From positions 1-31,863 of the forward strand of contig CAAHDV010000122.1 of assembly GCA_900770535.1 (NCBI GenBank): 31,863 bases of DNA, given 5' to 3'. The notes under the pieces were generated by a model. It was not told the DNA's origin and ran no database searches. It was given only the letters and a program-made list of their open reading frames with translations. Shown here one piece after another: positions 23,654 to 31,863 of the stretch. The translations under genes were made by a program, and so were the position numbers. Source of the DNA: Lachnospiraceae bacterium (GTDB lineage Bacteria; Bacillota; Clostridia; Lachnospirales; Lachnospiraceae). How positions within the stretch are numbered: position 1 is the first letter of the stretch; each line of letters begins with the position of its first letter.

Positions 23654-24649
23654 TTACTTTACTGCCTGCTCTGCGAATTTTGTTGTTACCAGATCTTCAT
23701 AAGGTACCCGCTCATCCAGTTCCCCGGCCTCCTCCAGAATGTTTTCCAGAAGCTCAAAGCTGGATTTCTCAAAAATCAGATTTTCTTTCCAGGTGTCCTG
23801 CTCCTGATACCGCTTCACGATCTTTGTAATATTTTCCAGCGGAGTCTCTGCAAACTGTGGCTGGATGGTCTTCGCGATTTCTTCTGCCGTATGGGAATTC
23901 ACATAATCCATGCCCTTCTGGAGCGCATTCGTGAATTTCTGAATGAGTTCCGGGTGCATGGCCAGATAACTCCGTTTCGCGCAGTACGCGGTATAGGGCA
24001 CATACCCGGAGTCCGTCCCCAGAGATGCCACCACATATCCGTTCCCCTCCAGCTCCAGCCCGGTGGCAAACGGTTCAAACTCCACCGTATAATCGGACTG
24101 GTCACTGGTAAAGGCCGCCGCGGTCAGGCCAAACTGAATGCTCTGGTCTATGGTCAGGTCTGCCTTTGGATCTATGCCATTCTTCTTTAAAATATACTCA
24201 AAAACCATCTGCGGCATACCTCCGGCCCGGCCGCCCAGCACCCGGCTTCCCCTTAATTTCTGCCAGGAAAAATCCGGATCCGGCTGGCGCGCCACCAGAA
24301 AGTTTCCGGCACGCTGGGTCAGCTGCGCAAAGTTAACCGCATAGTCTTCCGCGCCCTGGGCGTAAGTATAGATACTGGCCTCCGATCCCATAAAGCCGAT
24401 ATCCGCGTCTCCGGCCAGCATGGCGGTCATGACCTTATCTGCCCCGGCCCCGTTTACCAGAGTCAGGTCAATGCCCTCTTCCTTAAAATAACCAAGTTCA
24501 ATTGCCGCATACTGTGGCGCGTAAAAAACAGAATGGGCCACCTCATACATCGTCACAGGTATCCCCCCGGATGTTTCCCTGGCGCAGCCACCCAGAGCCG
24601 CGCACGCAAGGCAGCCCGCAAGAAGAAACCGCAGTCGTTTTTTCATCAT
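23654..24649 (-). CDS. ABC-type substrate-binding lipoprotein (SsuA/ThiY/NMT1-like)
   Basis: A 331-residue exported binding protein. The signal peptide ends in the lipobox LGGC, so it is a membrane-anchored lipoprotein. The body has VTMYEVAHSVFYAPQYAAIELGYFKEEGIDLTLVNGAGADKVMTAMLAGDADIGFMG, the NMT1/SsuA fold used for sulfonates, nitrate, taurine or thiamine precursors. No permease or ATPase gene lies beside it; the neighbours are dacA upstream and a HAD gene downstream. GGAG lies 9 bases before the ATG at 24649, one base after the dacA stop, so it is translated as part of a dacA operon. The ligand is unknown. Confidence 0.88.
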   Translation of the reverse strand: MMKKRLRFLLAGCLACAALGGCARETSGGIPVTMYEVAHSVFYAPQYAAIELGYFKEEGIDLTLVNGAGADKVMTAMLAGDADIGFMGSEASIYTYAQGAEDYAVNFAQLTQRAGNFLVARQPDPDFSWQKLRGSRVLGGRAGGMPQMVFEYILKKNGIDPKADLTIDQSIQFGLTAAAFTSDQSDYTVEFEPFATGLELEGNGYVVASLGTDSGYVPYTAYCAKRSYLAMHPELIQKFTNALQKGMDYVNSHTAEEIAKTIQPQFAETPLENITKIVKRYQEQDTWKENLIFEKSSFELLENILEEAGELDERVPYEDLVTTKFAEQAVK

Positions 24650-24650
24650 T

Positions 24651-25985
24651 TCAAAAGTCTCCCGCAATCGTCTTAATCCCTATATTGTATGAGATTACTT
24701 CCGTGACGTTTCCCTTTCCAGAATCTTTATTCCCGCACGCCAGGCTCCAGACACGAAACACCATACAAAGGTAATCCGAAAAGCCTGCCTTTTCCACACT
24801 GCCCGCTGTCAGAATCTCTACCTCCCCCAGCGCCTTTCCATTCAGTTCATAGCGCAGTACCCCGGCTTTTTCTCCTTCTGTCACCGGTGCCTGCATCGTT
24901 TCCGGTAGCAGCAGTTTCTTTTCTATGGAAGAAAAATCTTCCCCGCCAAGCCCCAAATAGGAGAATCCGCCCGCGTACTGAAGCAAAACGGAAGGCTCCA
25001 CACCATCTGCCACATCCATCTGCGGCAATGCCGGCATCTCCCGGTCTTCGTACAGACGGCAGTTGGCATATCCATAGTTTAAAAGCGCCTGGGCATCCGC
25101 AAAGCGTGCCTTATAATCCGGTGCCGCCATGATCACGGCAATCAGCCGCACGCCGTCCTTCTCGGCTGTGGCAGACAGGCAGTACTTCGCCAGAGAAGTG
25201 GAACCGGTCTTTAGGCCGGTCACTTTAAAATTTGTAGCCATTTTCAGAAGCTTATTGGTATTGGCAAGCCCGAACTCTTTGGTTCCCTGCTTTGTTACAT
25301 GGGTAATATTCTCCATCCAGATGGTTGAGTAGTTATGGATCTGCGGATATTTCGTGATCAGTTCCCGTGACATAATGGCAATGTCCCGCGCCGTAGTCAG
25401 ATGCTCCGGTGACTCCGTCAGGCCGCAGCAGTCTACAAAATGGGTTCCTGTCATACCAAGTCCCTTTGCCCGCTCATTCATGCTCTGGACAAAGGCATCC
25501 TCCGAACCGGCTATGTACTCTGCCATGGCCACCGACGCGTCATTGCCGGATGCAATGACAATGCACTTGATCAGGGTCTCCACCGTCTGGACCTCTCCTT
25601 CCTCCAGAAACACCTGGGAACCGCCCATGGATTTGGCATGGGCGCTGGTCACCACCTCATCACTTAAGCGGATTTTTCCCACGTCAATCGCGTCAAAGAT
25701 GAGGATCAGGGTCATGATTTTCGTGATGCTGGCCGGACTGCGCCGTTCATCCGCATTCTTCTCATAAATGGTCTGCCCGGTAGAAGCTTCCATCAAAACC
25801 GCGCTTGGGGCCTGCACCTGCACAGACAGACTGTCGCTCTGCCCGGCCTGCTCCGCCCGGATCGTTTCCGCCTGTTTTCCCCCATTACCGGCCACAAGCC
25901 CTGCCATTCCCCATGCGCACGGTCCTGCCGGATTTATCAGATTTACCAGAAAGCTGGCGCATAGAGCCATTACCATTTTTTTCAT
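24651..25985 (-). CDS. dacA: D-alanyl-D-alanine carboxypeptidase (PBP5/DacA-type)
   Basis: A 444-residue serine peptidase that trims the terminal D-Ala from peptidoglycan pentapeptides outside the cell. An N-terminal signal peptide (MKKMVMALCASFLVNL) is present. The catalytic triad motifs are S86-I-T-K89, S146-G-N148 and K259-T-G261. A C-terminal PBP5-type beta domain follows (about 310-410). No clear amphipathic membrane anchor is visible at the C-terminus. The ATG at 25985 begins a proper signal peptide; a TTG at 26009 would add eight residues. It is co-transcribed with the substrate-binding lipoprotein and divergent from the deacetylase, another wall-acting enzyme. Confidence 0.93.
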   Translation of the reverse strand: MKKMVMALCASFLVNLINPAGPCAWGMAGLVAGNGGKQAETIRAEQAGQSDSLSVQVQAPSAVLMEASTGQTIYEKNADERRSPASITKIMTLILIFDAIDVGKIRLSDEVVTSAHAKSMGGSQVFLEEGEVQTVETLIKCIVIASGNDASVAMAEYIAGSEDAFVQSMNERAKGLGMTGTHFVDCCGLTESPEHLTTARDIAIMSRELITKYPQIHNYSTIWMENITHVTKQGTKEFGLANTNKLLKMATNFKVTGLKTGSTSLAKYCLSATAEKDGVRLIAVIMAAPDYKARFADAQALLNYGYANCRLYEDREMPALPQMDVADGVEPSVLLQYAGGFSYLGLGGEDFSSIEKKLLLPETMQAPVTEGEKAGVLRYELNGKALGEVEILTAGSVEKAGFSDYLCMVFRVWSLACGNKDSGKGNVTEVISYNIGIKTIAGDF

Positions 25986-26047
25986 AGGATTCCCGCCTGC
26001 AAACCGCAACCTTTTCCCTATAATCTATGGCTATTTTTCTGCTTCTA

Positions 26048-26056
26048 TGCTATGAT
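26048..26056 (+). promoter_or_regulatory. Possible extended -10 promoter of the deacetylase gene
   Basis: TGCTATGAT (extended -10 TATGAT at 26051-26056) lies 40 bases before the ATG. The -35 region is poor. Confidence 0.4.
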
Positions 26057-26095
26057 GAAATCAGGATTAAATTTACATAAAGGGGTTTTCCATAT

Positions 26096-27520
26096 ATGAA
26101 TGAATACTATTCCGGCAGGTCCTACAGCCGCAAGCGGCGCCCCTCCAGGCTCCCCCGTTTTCTGGCTGTGGCAGCCTGCATCGCACTGATCGGCGCACTG
26201 GGCACCGGCCTTTTTTTTCTGAGGAAGCAGCATCATAGCAAAGCTCCGGACACCTCCGGCGGCATTGTCATCTCCACGGACGCAGCTGGTTCGGAAGCAG
26301 AAGCTCCCACGGAGGGAGACGGCTTCGTCATGCCGGACACTCCGGCTGCGGACCTGCTCCACCAGGCCTACCTGCTGGCAGCCGGCTATGATTACGACGC
26401 CGCCATAGAACTGCTGAAGGGTTCCGAAGAATTTGCCTCCGATCCGGAGGTCATATCCGCCATTGCCGGATATGAATCCACAAAAGCCACACTGGTCCGC
26501 ACCCCCATCAGCCAGATTACTCATGTATTCTTTCACACACTGATTGCGGATCCATCCAAAGCCTTCGACGGGGACGCAGACCAGGACGGCTACAACCAGG
26601 TCATGACCACCATCGACGAATTCAACAAAATTCTGGAGACCATGTATGAAAAAGGCTACGTCCTGGTAAAGCTTCACGATATGGCTTACGAGACTACCGA
26701 CGAAAACGGAAACACCGTCATGAAGGCCGGAGATATCATGCTCCCGCCAGGCAAGATTCCTTTTGTCATGTCCCAGGATGACCTCTGCTATTATCCCTAC
26801 ATGGATGGGGACGGCTTCGCGAACCGCATCGTGATCGGAGAAGACGGCAAGCCCACCTGCCAGATGACTCTGGACGACGGCACTGTCACCACCGGAGACT
26901 ATGACCTGGTTCCGATCCTGGAAAAATTCTGCGAACATCACCCGGATTTTTCCTATAAGGGCGCACGGGCTGTTCTGGCCTTCACCGGCTACGAGGGCAT
27001 CCTCGGCTACCGCACTTCTTCTGCCTACACCGGCTCCGAAACCTACGAGCAGGACCGTCAGGCGGCCGCAGAGGTGGCCCAGTGCCTGCGTGACAACGGC
27101 TGGGAGCTTGCCTCCCACAGCTGGGGCCATCTGGATCTCGGTACCGTGGAATGGGACCGATTCCAGTCTGACACAGACAAATGGGAATCCGAAGTAGAAT
27201 CCCTGATCGGCCCCACCGACATCATCCTCTTCCCATTTGGAGCGGATGTGGGCGACTGGCATCCATACACCATGGAGAATGAGCGGTTCCGCTATCTTTA
27301 CAATGCCGGTTTCCGCTACTTCTGCAACGTAGATTCCAGCCAGTACTGGGTTCAGCTCGGCGATGACTATCTCCGCCAGGGCCGCAGAAATCTCGACGGT
27401 TACCGCATGTGGAAAGATATCACCGCGGAGGCAGAAGGCCGTCCACGCAAATTAGAGGATCTGTTCCGGGCCGAAGACATCTTTGACAAGTCCAGACCGA
27501 CCCCGGTTCCGGAAATGTAA
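26096..27520 (+). CDS. Membrane-anchored polysaccharide deacetylase (NodB-like) family protein
   Basis: A 474-residue protein with a short basic cytoplasmic N-terminus and one membrane span (about 21-42), placing the rest outside. Residues 85-130 look helical and TPR-like. The C-terminal two thirds resemble a divergent carbohydrate esterase 4 domain: SQDD (D228-D229) at the place of the usual TFDD, and H341-x3-H345 in SHSWGH, together the metal-binding triad. A large insertion separates the two. It may remove N-acetyl groups from wall or capsule glycans (inference). RBS-like AAAGGGG lies ahead of the start. A strong terminator follows. Confidence 0.85.
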   Translation: MNEYYSGRSYSRKRRPSRLPRFLAVAACIALIGALGTGLFFLRKQHHSKAPDTSGGIVISTDAAGSEAEAPTEGDGFVMPDTPAADLLHQAYLLAAGYDYDAAIELLKGSEEFASDPEVISAIAGYESTKATLVRTPISQITHVFFHTLIADPSKAFDGDADQDGYNQVMTTIDEFNKILETMYEKGYVLVKLHDMAYETTDENGNTVMKAGDIMLPPGKIPFVMSQDDLCYYPYMDGDGFANRIVIGEDGKPTCQMTLDDGTVTTGDYDLVPILEKFCEHHPDFSYKGARAVLAFTGYEGILGYRTSSAYTGSETYEQDRQAAAEVAQCLRDNGWELASHSWGHLDLGTVEWDRFQSDTDKWESEVESLIGPTDIILFPFGADVGDWHPYTMENERFRYLYNAGFRYFCNVDSSQYWVQLGDDYLRQGRRNLDGYRMWKDITAEAEGRPRKLEDLFRAEDIFDKSRPTPVPEM

Positions 27521-27538
27521 ACAACATAGCGTAAACAG

Positions 27539-27579
27539 AAAGAAGCTGCAGACGTCATTACGCATCTGCAGCTTCTTTT
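27539..27579. terminator. Bidirectional terminator shared by the deacetylase and MATE genes
   Basis: AAAGAAGCTGCAGA / TCTGCAGCTTCTTTT with a 12-nt loop. It lies between convergent genes. The MATE stop codon is in the loop, and the last codons of the MATE gene form one arm. Confidence 0.9.
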
Positions 27580-28937
27580 GTATGTGGCTTTTCTATTTTC
27601 AGTTTTCCAAAAAACAGATAGTAAATAACAAACAGCACCGTTGTGGTAACCCAGGTCAGCGGATAGCTGAACATAATCGTGTAGATATCCCGCTTAAGCG
27701 GTACCGCGATCAGAATCCAGCCCACGCGCAGCACACAGACACCAAGCAGGCTGATGATCATGGGACGCCAGCAGTCTCCCACTCCCCGCAGGGCACCGGA
27801 CAGAATCTCAATGGCAACATACTCCACATACAGGGGCGCCAGATAACGCATCATGGCAATACCGATGGCAATGACATCCTGGTCTGTCGTAAACAGTTCA
27901 TACCCATACACGCCGTAGTGGTAAATGAGAAACGACATACCAAGGGAGGCCAGAACCGTCATGACCATACAGGTCCGCACGCCGCGGTGCACGCGGTCCA
28001 TCTTCCCGGCTCCGTAATTCTGTCCCACAAAGGTAGTCACGGAAATGCCAAAAGCATTGATCATCATCCAGAATACGGAATCCAGTTTGCTGTACGCGGC
28101 CCAGGCCGCCACCGTGTTGGTTCCCAGGGAATTGATTCCCGACTGGATGATGACATTGGACAGGCCATACATCACCGACTGCATCCCCGCCGGAAGTCCA
28201 ATGCGGATGATGCGCTTTAGCATCCGCCTGTCCAGACAGAGTTCTTTTAATACCAGGCGGTGCATGTCCTTTGTCCGCATCAGGCAGGCCACCACCAGAA
28301 ACGCGCTGAACAGCTGGGAAAGGATCGTGGCAAGAGCTGCTCCCACCACCCCAAGGCGGCAGAATACAACGAGCACAATATCCAGCGCAATGTTCACCAG
28401 GCAGCTCGCCGCCAGAAAATACAATGGCCGCTTAGAATCTCCCACCGCCCGCAGAATAGCTGCTCCCACATTGTAGACCAGATTGGCAATGATCCCGATA
28501 AAATAGATGCGCAGATAGATTACGGAAAGCCCCAGCACATCCTCCGGCGTTCCCATGGCCTCCAGCATAAACGGTGCCAGCCCGATTCCGGCAAACATGA
28601 TGACCACACCGGAAATGATGCTGAACATCAGTGCCGTGTGGACCGCATAGCCCACCATCTCCGGACGTTTTGCCCCATAATACTGAGATACGATCACGGA
28701 CGCTCCGGATGACAGGCCCACGAAGAAACCCACGATCAGCTGTGTCAGCATGCTGGTGGAACCGCCCACCGCCGAAAGCGCCTCTTTTCCCACAAACCGC
28801 CCCACGATCATGGCGTCGGCCGCATTATAAAGCTGTTGGAAAAAAGTGCCGAACAGGATCGGGAAGAAAAAGAACAGCAGCTGCTGCCAGATGATTCCTT
28901 CCGTAATCTGGTTTCCCTTTGTTTTTTCTTTTGTCAT
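27558..28937 (-). CDS. MATE family efflux transporter
   Basis: A 459-residue membrane protein with about 12 helices, paralogous to 8389-9756. It shows FFFFPILFGTFFQQLYNAADAMIVGRFVGKEALSAVGGS near the N-terminus and TTFVGQNYGAGKMDRVHRGVR in the middle. It probably exports cationic drugs or metabolites driven by Na+ or H+. The ATG at 28937 is preferred to a TTG at 28958, with GGGGAGG about 12 bases ahead. It appears monocistronic. The last few codons double as the terminator stem. Confidence 0.93.
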   Translation of the reverse strand: MTKEKTKGNQITEGIIWQQLLFFFFPILFGTFFQQLYNAADAMIVGRFVGKEALSAVGGSTSMLTQLIVGFFVGLSSGASVIVSQYYGAKRPEMVGYAVHTALMFSIISGVVIMFAGIGLAPFMLEAMGTPEDVLGLSVIYLRIYFIGIIANLVYNVGAAILRAVGDSKRPLYFLAASCLVNIALDIVLVVFCRLGVVGAALATILSQLFSAFLVVACLMRTKDMHRLVLKELCLDRRMLKRIIRIGLPAGMQSVMYGLSNVIIQSGINSLGTNTVAAWAAYSKLDSVFWMMINAFGISVTTFVGQNYGAGKMDRVHRGVRTCMVMTVLASLGMSFLIYHYGVYGYELFTTDQDVIAIGIAMMRYLAPLYVEYVAIEILSGALRGVGDCWRPMIISLLGVCVLRVGWILIAVPLKRDIYTIMFSYPLTWVTTTVLFVIYYLFFGKLKIEKPHTKEAADA

Positions 28938-29095
28938 GTCCCCAAAAAACCTCCCCAAAACACACTAGTTCCAAATGATTGTCTTTTCATGATATCGTAT
29001 TTTGGATTTTCCGTCAATTCCTGCGGTGTCCAGAAACCATTTTTCTAAGAAGTAATCCAAAATTAAAAATATCTTAAAGCTTTTTTGATCCATAC

Positions 29096-29105
29096 TTGCT
29101 ATAAT
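29096..29105 (+). promoter_or_regulatory. Extended -10 promoter of the lipoprotein gene
   Basis: TTGCTATAAT contains a consensus TATAAT (29100-29105) with an extended TGC, about 30 bases before the ATG. No clear -35 box lies 17 bp upstream. Confidence 0.5.
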
Positions 29106-29134
29106 GACAGAACGATTAATTTGGGAGAATTATT

Positions 29135-29995
29135 ATGCAAAAATACCGCAAATTTCTGGTTCTTCTGGCTCTGTCGGCCACGGCTCTGGCTGTTAGCGGC
29201 TGCGGCGCGTCAGAAAGCACTGCCGCAAAAACCGCAGATACCTCCGCGACCAGCATGCAGGCAGACCAGGAACCTTCCGATATGATTTTTTTAGACAATA
29301 CCATGTATTATGACGCGGGGCGCACGGTGTTCACGCAGCCGAACCATACAGACGGCACCATTCAGTCCATAACAGCCGGCGGACAAAAACCTGCCCGCAA
29401 TGAAGAAGCCAGTTTTGACTGTCAGGGAGCTCCCTACTGCATTCTGGCCGATGGCGCAGCCGCTGTCCTGACCGATGAAGCTTCCGGCACCTATGAACTT
29501 TTTCTGGCCGATGACACCGTAGAGTTCCAGGGCGTCTTCAAAAAAAAGAAAGAGCTTTCCGATGACACGTTAAAATGGCTGAATTTCTACTACAGCCTTT
29601 CCGAGTCAGACCGCAACGCTCTTTCCATGATTCCTTCGGAATTTGCCGGACAGATTCCGAGCGACAGTACCGCCGTCAATGAAACCGCTGTCTCCGGAAC
29701 TTCCTATCCGGAAGCCCTCACCCAGGAAGAACTGGATGCCACCGAAGCGCTTGCCCAGTATTATTTTACAGAAGAAGTGACTTCTTTTGAAGGCGTTGAC
29801 CAGATTTACCCTGCAGACTCCTCCGACCCGCAGTACCACAACAGCGGAATCGAAGACGATTACGGCCCCGGCAATATCATCATCTACCGGGTTCTGACCA
29901 ACCTCGACCGCCGGGACGGCAACCCCTTCCGCTACATCAGCATCGCAAGGAAGTCCAAATCCGACGACTGGAAGATCATCAACAGCGGATTCTAA
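29135..29995 (+). CDS. Putative lipoprotein of unknown function
   Basis: A 286-residue exported protein with a signal peptide (KYRKFLVLLALSATALA) and lipobox VSGC (C23). A Thr/Ala/Ser-rich spacer (24-48) follows. The rest is rich in acidic residues with segments such as TYELFLADDTVEFQGVFKKKKELSDDTLKWLNFYYSLSESDRNALSMIPSEF. This resembles the short fold seen in anti-sigma- or regulator-linked lipoproteins, though no domain can be named. The C-terminal FRYISIARKSKSDDWKIINSGF resembles a cystatin/NTF2-like strand. GGGAG lies 7 bases ahead of the ATG. It converges on the response-regulator gene with a gap of only 10 bases and no clear terminator. Confidence 0.8.
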   Translation: MQKYRKFLVLLALSATALAVSGCGASESTAAKTADTSATSMQADQEPSDMIFLDNTMYYDAGRTVFTQPNHTDGTIQSITAGGQKPARNEEASFDCQGAPYCILADGAAAVLTDEASGTYELFLADDTVEFQGVFKKKKELSDDTLKWLNFYYSLSESDRNALSMIPSEFAGQIPSDSTAVNETAVSGTSYPEALTQEELDATEALAQYYFTEEVTSFEGVDQIYPADSSDPQYHNSGIEDDYGPGNIIIYRVLTNLDRRDGNPFRYISIARKSKSDDWKIINSGF

Positions 29996-30005
29996 AATAC
30001 TATTT

Positions 30006-30701
30006 TTATTCCTTCATCCGGTATCCCACTCCAATCTCGGTAAAGATGTAGTGCGGCTCTGCCGGATTGCTTTCCAGTTTGCGGCGGATATTTGCCATGT
30101 TTACGCGGAGGATCTGGTTATCGGTATCGGCATACGGCCCCCAGATTTCCTTCAGGATAAAGTCATACGTGAGAACCTTGCCCGCATTTTTGGCAAGCAG
30201 GGATACCAGCTTATACTCGATCTGGGTCAGGTGGATGTCTTCTCCATTCAGCGTCACCACCCGTTTATCAAAATCAATGACCAGGCCATCCCGGGAGTAA
30301 ACCGTCTCACGCGGACCAGCGTTTGACACCTGGGCGCTGTGGCGCAGGGCCGTGCGGATTCTCGCCAGCAGTTCCTCAGAACCAAAGGGCTTTGTTATGT
30401 AATCATCGGCTCCCTGGTCAAGAGCCTGAACTTTTTCCGCCTCCTGGGTTCTGGCAGAGATTACAATGACCGGAACCGCAGAGAAACCACGCACACGCTC
30501 AAGAACCTCACTGCCATCAATATCCGGCAGTCCCAGATCCAGAAGAATCAGGTCCGGATGGTGGGAGGTGCACAGGGAAAGTCCCGACATTCCGTTCATG
30601 GCGCGCAGGACCTTGTAGCCATTTGATATCACAATCGTCTCAATGTAATTTCCAATATTCTTTTCATCTTCAATAATCAGAATTACCTGTTTATTTGTCA
30701 T
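30006..30701 (-). CDS. kdpE: OmpR/KdpE-type response regulator
   Basis: A 231-residue two-component response regulator. The receiver domain (1-118) has acidic pair E11-D12, phospho-acceptor D55 (LLDLGLPD), the Ser/Thr in VISART, and Lys in TKPFG. The C-terminal winged helix (about 130-231) ends DTDNQILRVNMANIRRKLESNP, then HYIFTEIGVGYRM, the OmpR-family DNA-binding signature. It closely resembles KdpE, the regulator of potassium uptake. It overlaps the kinase gene by 11 bases, with GAGG ahead of the ATG. No kdpFABC lies in the window, so the target genes may instead be Trk/Ktr-type or non-potassium genes. Confidence 0.9.
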   Translation of the reverse strand: MTNKQVILIIEDEKNIGNYIETIVISNGYKVLRAMNGMSGLSLCTSHHPDLILLDLGLPDIDGSEVLERVRGFSAVPVIVISARTQEAEKVQALDQGADDYITKPFGSEELLARIRTALRHSAQVSNAGPRETVYSRDGLVIDFDKRVVTLNGEDIHLTQIEYKLVSLLAKNAGKVLTYDFILKEIWGPYADTDNQILRVNMANIRRKLESNPAEPHYIFTEIGVGYRMKE

Positions 30702-31827
30702 GTTCTTCTTCCTCTTCCAATGGTAATGTAAAAATGAATTCGGCTCCCTTCAGGCGGTTTGCCGCCTCAATGGTTCCGTTATGCGCATTGATAATGGTCT
30801 TGCAGATGGTAAGTCCGATTCCCATTCCTTTGTGGGAATCTCCGCTGGCATTAGGTTCGATTCCTGCTCCGTCAAAAATTGTTTTCAGGCGCTCCGGATC
30901 AATTCCTTTGCCATAATCCCGGATATGAAACGCTGCATAGCCGTCTCTCTTCTCCACATAAAACTCAATTGGCTCATCCGTTCCGGAATGATACACCGCG
31001 TTCTCCAGCAGGTTGATGATAACCTGCTCAATGAGTGTAGCGTCCATGGGTACCATCAGAAACTCATCCGGAACCTTCACATCAACCTTACTATCCGGAA
31101 GCCGTTTCCGAAAACGCTGCACCGCCTCTGCTACCACTTCCTCCAGTGGCTCCGGTGATGTGCTCACATGCGTATCCCCCACCCGGATTCTGGTAACAGA
31201 AAGCAGATTTTCCACCATGTTTAACAGCCAGTTGGCGTCCTCACGAATTCCTGCTAACAGTTCACATCGTTTTTCTTCCGTCATTTCCGGACTGTCACTC
31301 AGCGCAGTATCTGCCAGGCCAATGATACTGGTTAACGGAGTTCTCAGATCATGCGATACCGCCCGCAGCAGATTCGCCCGCATGGTCTCTTTCTCTGCCT
31401 CCACCAGAAGCTTTTCACGTTCATTCAGAAGCTGGCTCTGCTTTTTAAAGCGTGTCGTTGTCGTACTGGTGATGGAAGACACCAGCAGCATGCCAAGAAA
31501 GGTCACCGGGTATCCGTCTATGGAAAAATTAAAATTCATATATGGAAATGTAAAAACATAATTAACAAAAAACACGCCGAAAACTGCCGCAATGATTCCT
31601 GTGATATAGCCGATTGTATAACGGGCCACCAGCATGACTGCCAGCACATAGATAATTGCTACACTGGTAGAGTTTTTACTGTAATGAAAAAAGGCCTGCG
31701 CCATAATGGTCGATATTCCCATAATCAGCAGCGTGATCAGCACATTGTGCAGAATCACTGTCCTGATTTTGGGATGCTCTTTTTCATGCTTTGAGGATGT
31801 CCTCTTATGTTTCGTATCTACACTCAT
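30691..31827 (-). CDS. kdpD: KdpD-like sensor histidine kinase lacking the N-terminal sensor domains
   Basis: A 378-residue membrane kinase. Residues 25-125 hold the four membrane helices of the DUF4118 domain of KdpD. A HisKA domain with H159 (RAVSHDLRTPL) and an ATPase domain with the N box (NLLENAVYHS), G1 (IRDYGKGID) and G2 (HKGMGIGLTI) follow. The 200-400-residue N-terminal Kdp and universal-stress domains of full KdpD are missing, which is common in Clostridia. GGAGG lies 5 bases before the ATG. The start overlaps the stop of an upstream gene (ATGA), so it is part of a longer operon beginning outside the window. Confidence 0.9.
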   Translation of the reverse strand: MSVDTKHKRTSSKHEKEHPKIRTVILHNVLITLLIMGISTIMAQAFFHYSKNSTSVAIIYVLAVMLVARYTIGYITGIIAAVFGVFFVNYVFTFPYMNFNFSIDGYPVTFLGMLLVSSITSTTTTRFKKQSQLLNEREKLLVEAEKETMRANLLRAVSHDLRTPLTSIIGLADTALSDSPEMTEEKRCELLAGIREDANWLLNMVENLLSVTRIRVGDTHVSTSPEPLEEVVAEAVQRFRKRLPDSKVDVKVPDEFLMVPMDATLIEQVIINLLENAVYHSGTDEPIEFYVEKRDGYAAFHIRDYGKGIDPERLKTIFDGAGIEPNASGDSHKGMGIGLTICKTIINAHNGTIEAANRLKGAEFIFTLPLEEEEEHDK

Positions 31828-31863
31828 AAATGCCTCCGCAAGCTTTCCAGAATATCCTTTCCA
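31824..31863 (-). CDS. 3' end of the gene upstream of the kinase (partial)
   Basis: In the frame ending in TGA 31826-31824 the codons read GKDILESLRRHL and overlap the kinase ATG as ATGA. The overlap suggests a co-transcribed gene. In related genomes potassium-uptake genes (trkA/trkH) often sit here, but twelve residues cannot show this. Confidence 0.45.
   Translation of the reverse strand, partial: GKDILESLRRHL

Noticed and set aside
26045..27262. 405-codon minus-strand open frame opposite the deacetylase
   Set aside because: It is antisense to a gene with a membrane anchor, metal triad and ribosome binding site. The reverse reading matches nothing known.
27483..28220. Long plus-strand open frame (245 codons) opposite the MATE gene
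   Set aside because: It is fully antisense to a clear membrane transporter. Its composition (His/Gln/Arg-rich) is that of a reverse-frame shadow, and there is no ribosome binding site.

Overview
The window looks like a chromosomal segment from a gut-type member of the Clostridia, most likely Lachnospiraceae. This is inferred from moderate GC, strong AGGAGG-type ribosome binding sites, and gene families typical of that group (DUF1836 protein, C_GCAxxG_C_C protein, short KdpD-type kinase, YerC/TrpR-like regulator, paired MATE transporters). No tRNA, rRNA, CRISPR array, prophage or intact insertion sequence was seen. Most genes lie on the minus strand; six clear protein-coding genes are on the plus strand.

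Layout. 1-4254: start of an unidentified gene, a DegV-family lipid-binding protein, an NhaC-type antiporter (+), and a phosphoglycerate mutase gene (gpmI) split by a -1 frameshift. 4312-8258: a TetM/EF-G-like translational GTPase fused to a YacP/Rae1-type NYN ribonuclease domain, preceded by L-lactate dehydrogenase. 8389-10182: a MATE transporter and a C_GCAxxG_C_C protein, the latter behind a 165-nt near-perfectly symmetric palindrome. 10389-11580: an accessory-like stretch with a small lipoprotein gene, 11-bp direct repeats, a possible small RNA and a transposase remnant. 11566-16275: a GNAT acetyltransferase and a MarR-controlled heterodimeric ABC exporter, one half of which lacks its first two membrane helices. 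16304-20843: a weak ORF, the 23S rRNA uracil methyltransferase RlmD, a small acidic membrane protein and the PcrA helicase. 20975-23512: RidA diverging from a DUF1836 regulator, then a YerC-like repressor and a HAD phosphatase. 23591-26056: an orphan substrate-binding lipoprotein directly after a D-Ala-D-Ala carboxypeptidase, diverging from a NodB-like deacetylase. 27558-31863: a second MATE transporter, a lipoprotein of unknown role, and a KdpDE-like two-component system transcribed from outside the window.

How the genes fit together. gpmI and ldh belong to the glycolysis/fermentation end of metabolism. DacA, the deacetylase and the lipoproteins act at the cell envelope. The two MATE proteins and the MarR-ABC operon form an export and stress-response set. 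The most unusual item is the GTPase-NYN fusion. It joins a factor that binds the ribosomal A site to a nuclease family known to cut mRNA in the A site, which suggests a single-chain, GTP-controlled, ribosome-targeted mRNA nuclease. Its promoter and ribosome binding site are interlaced with the ldh terminator.
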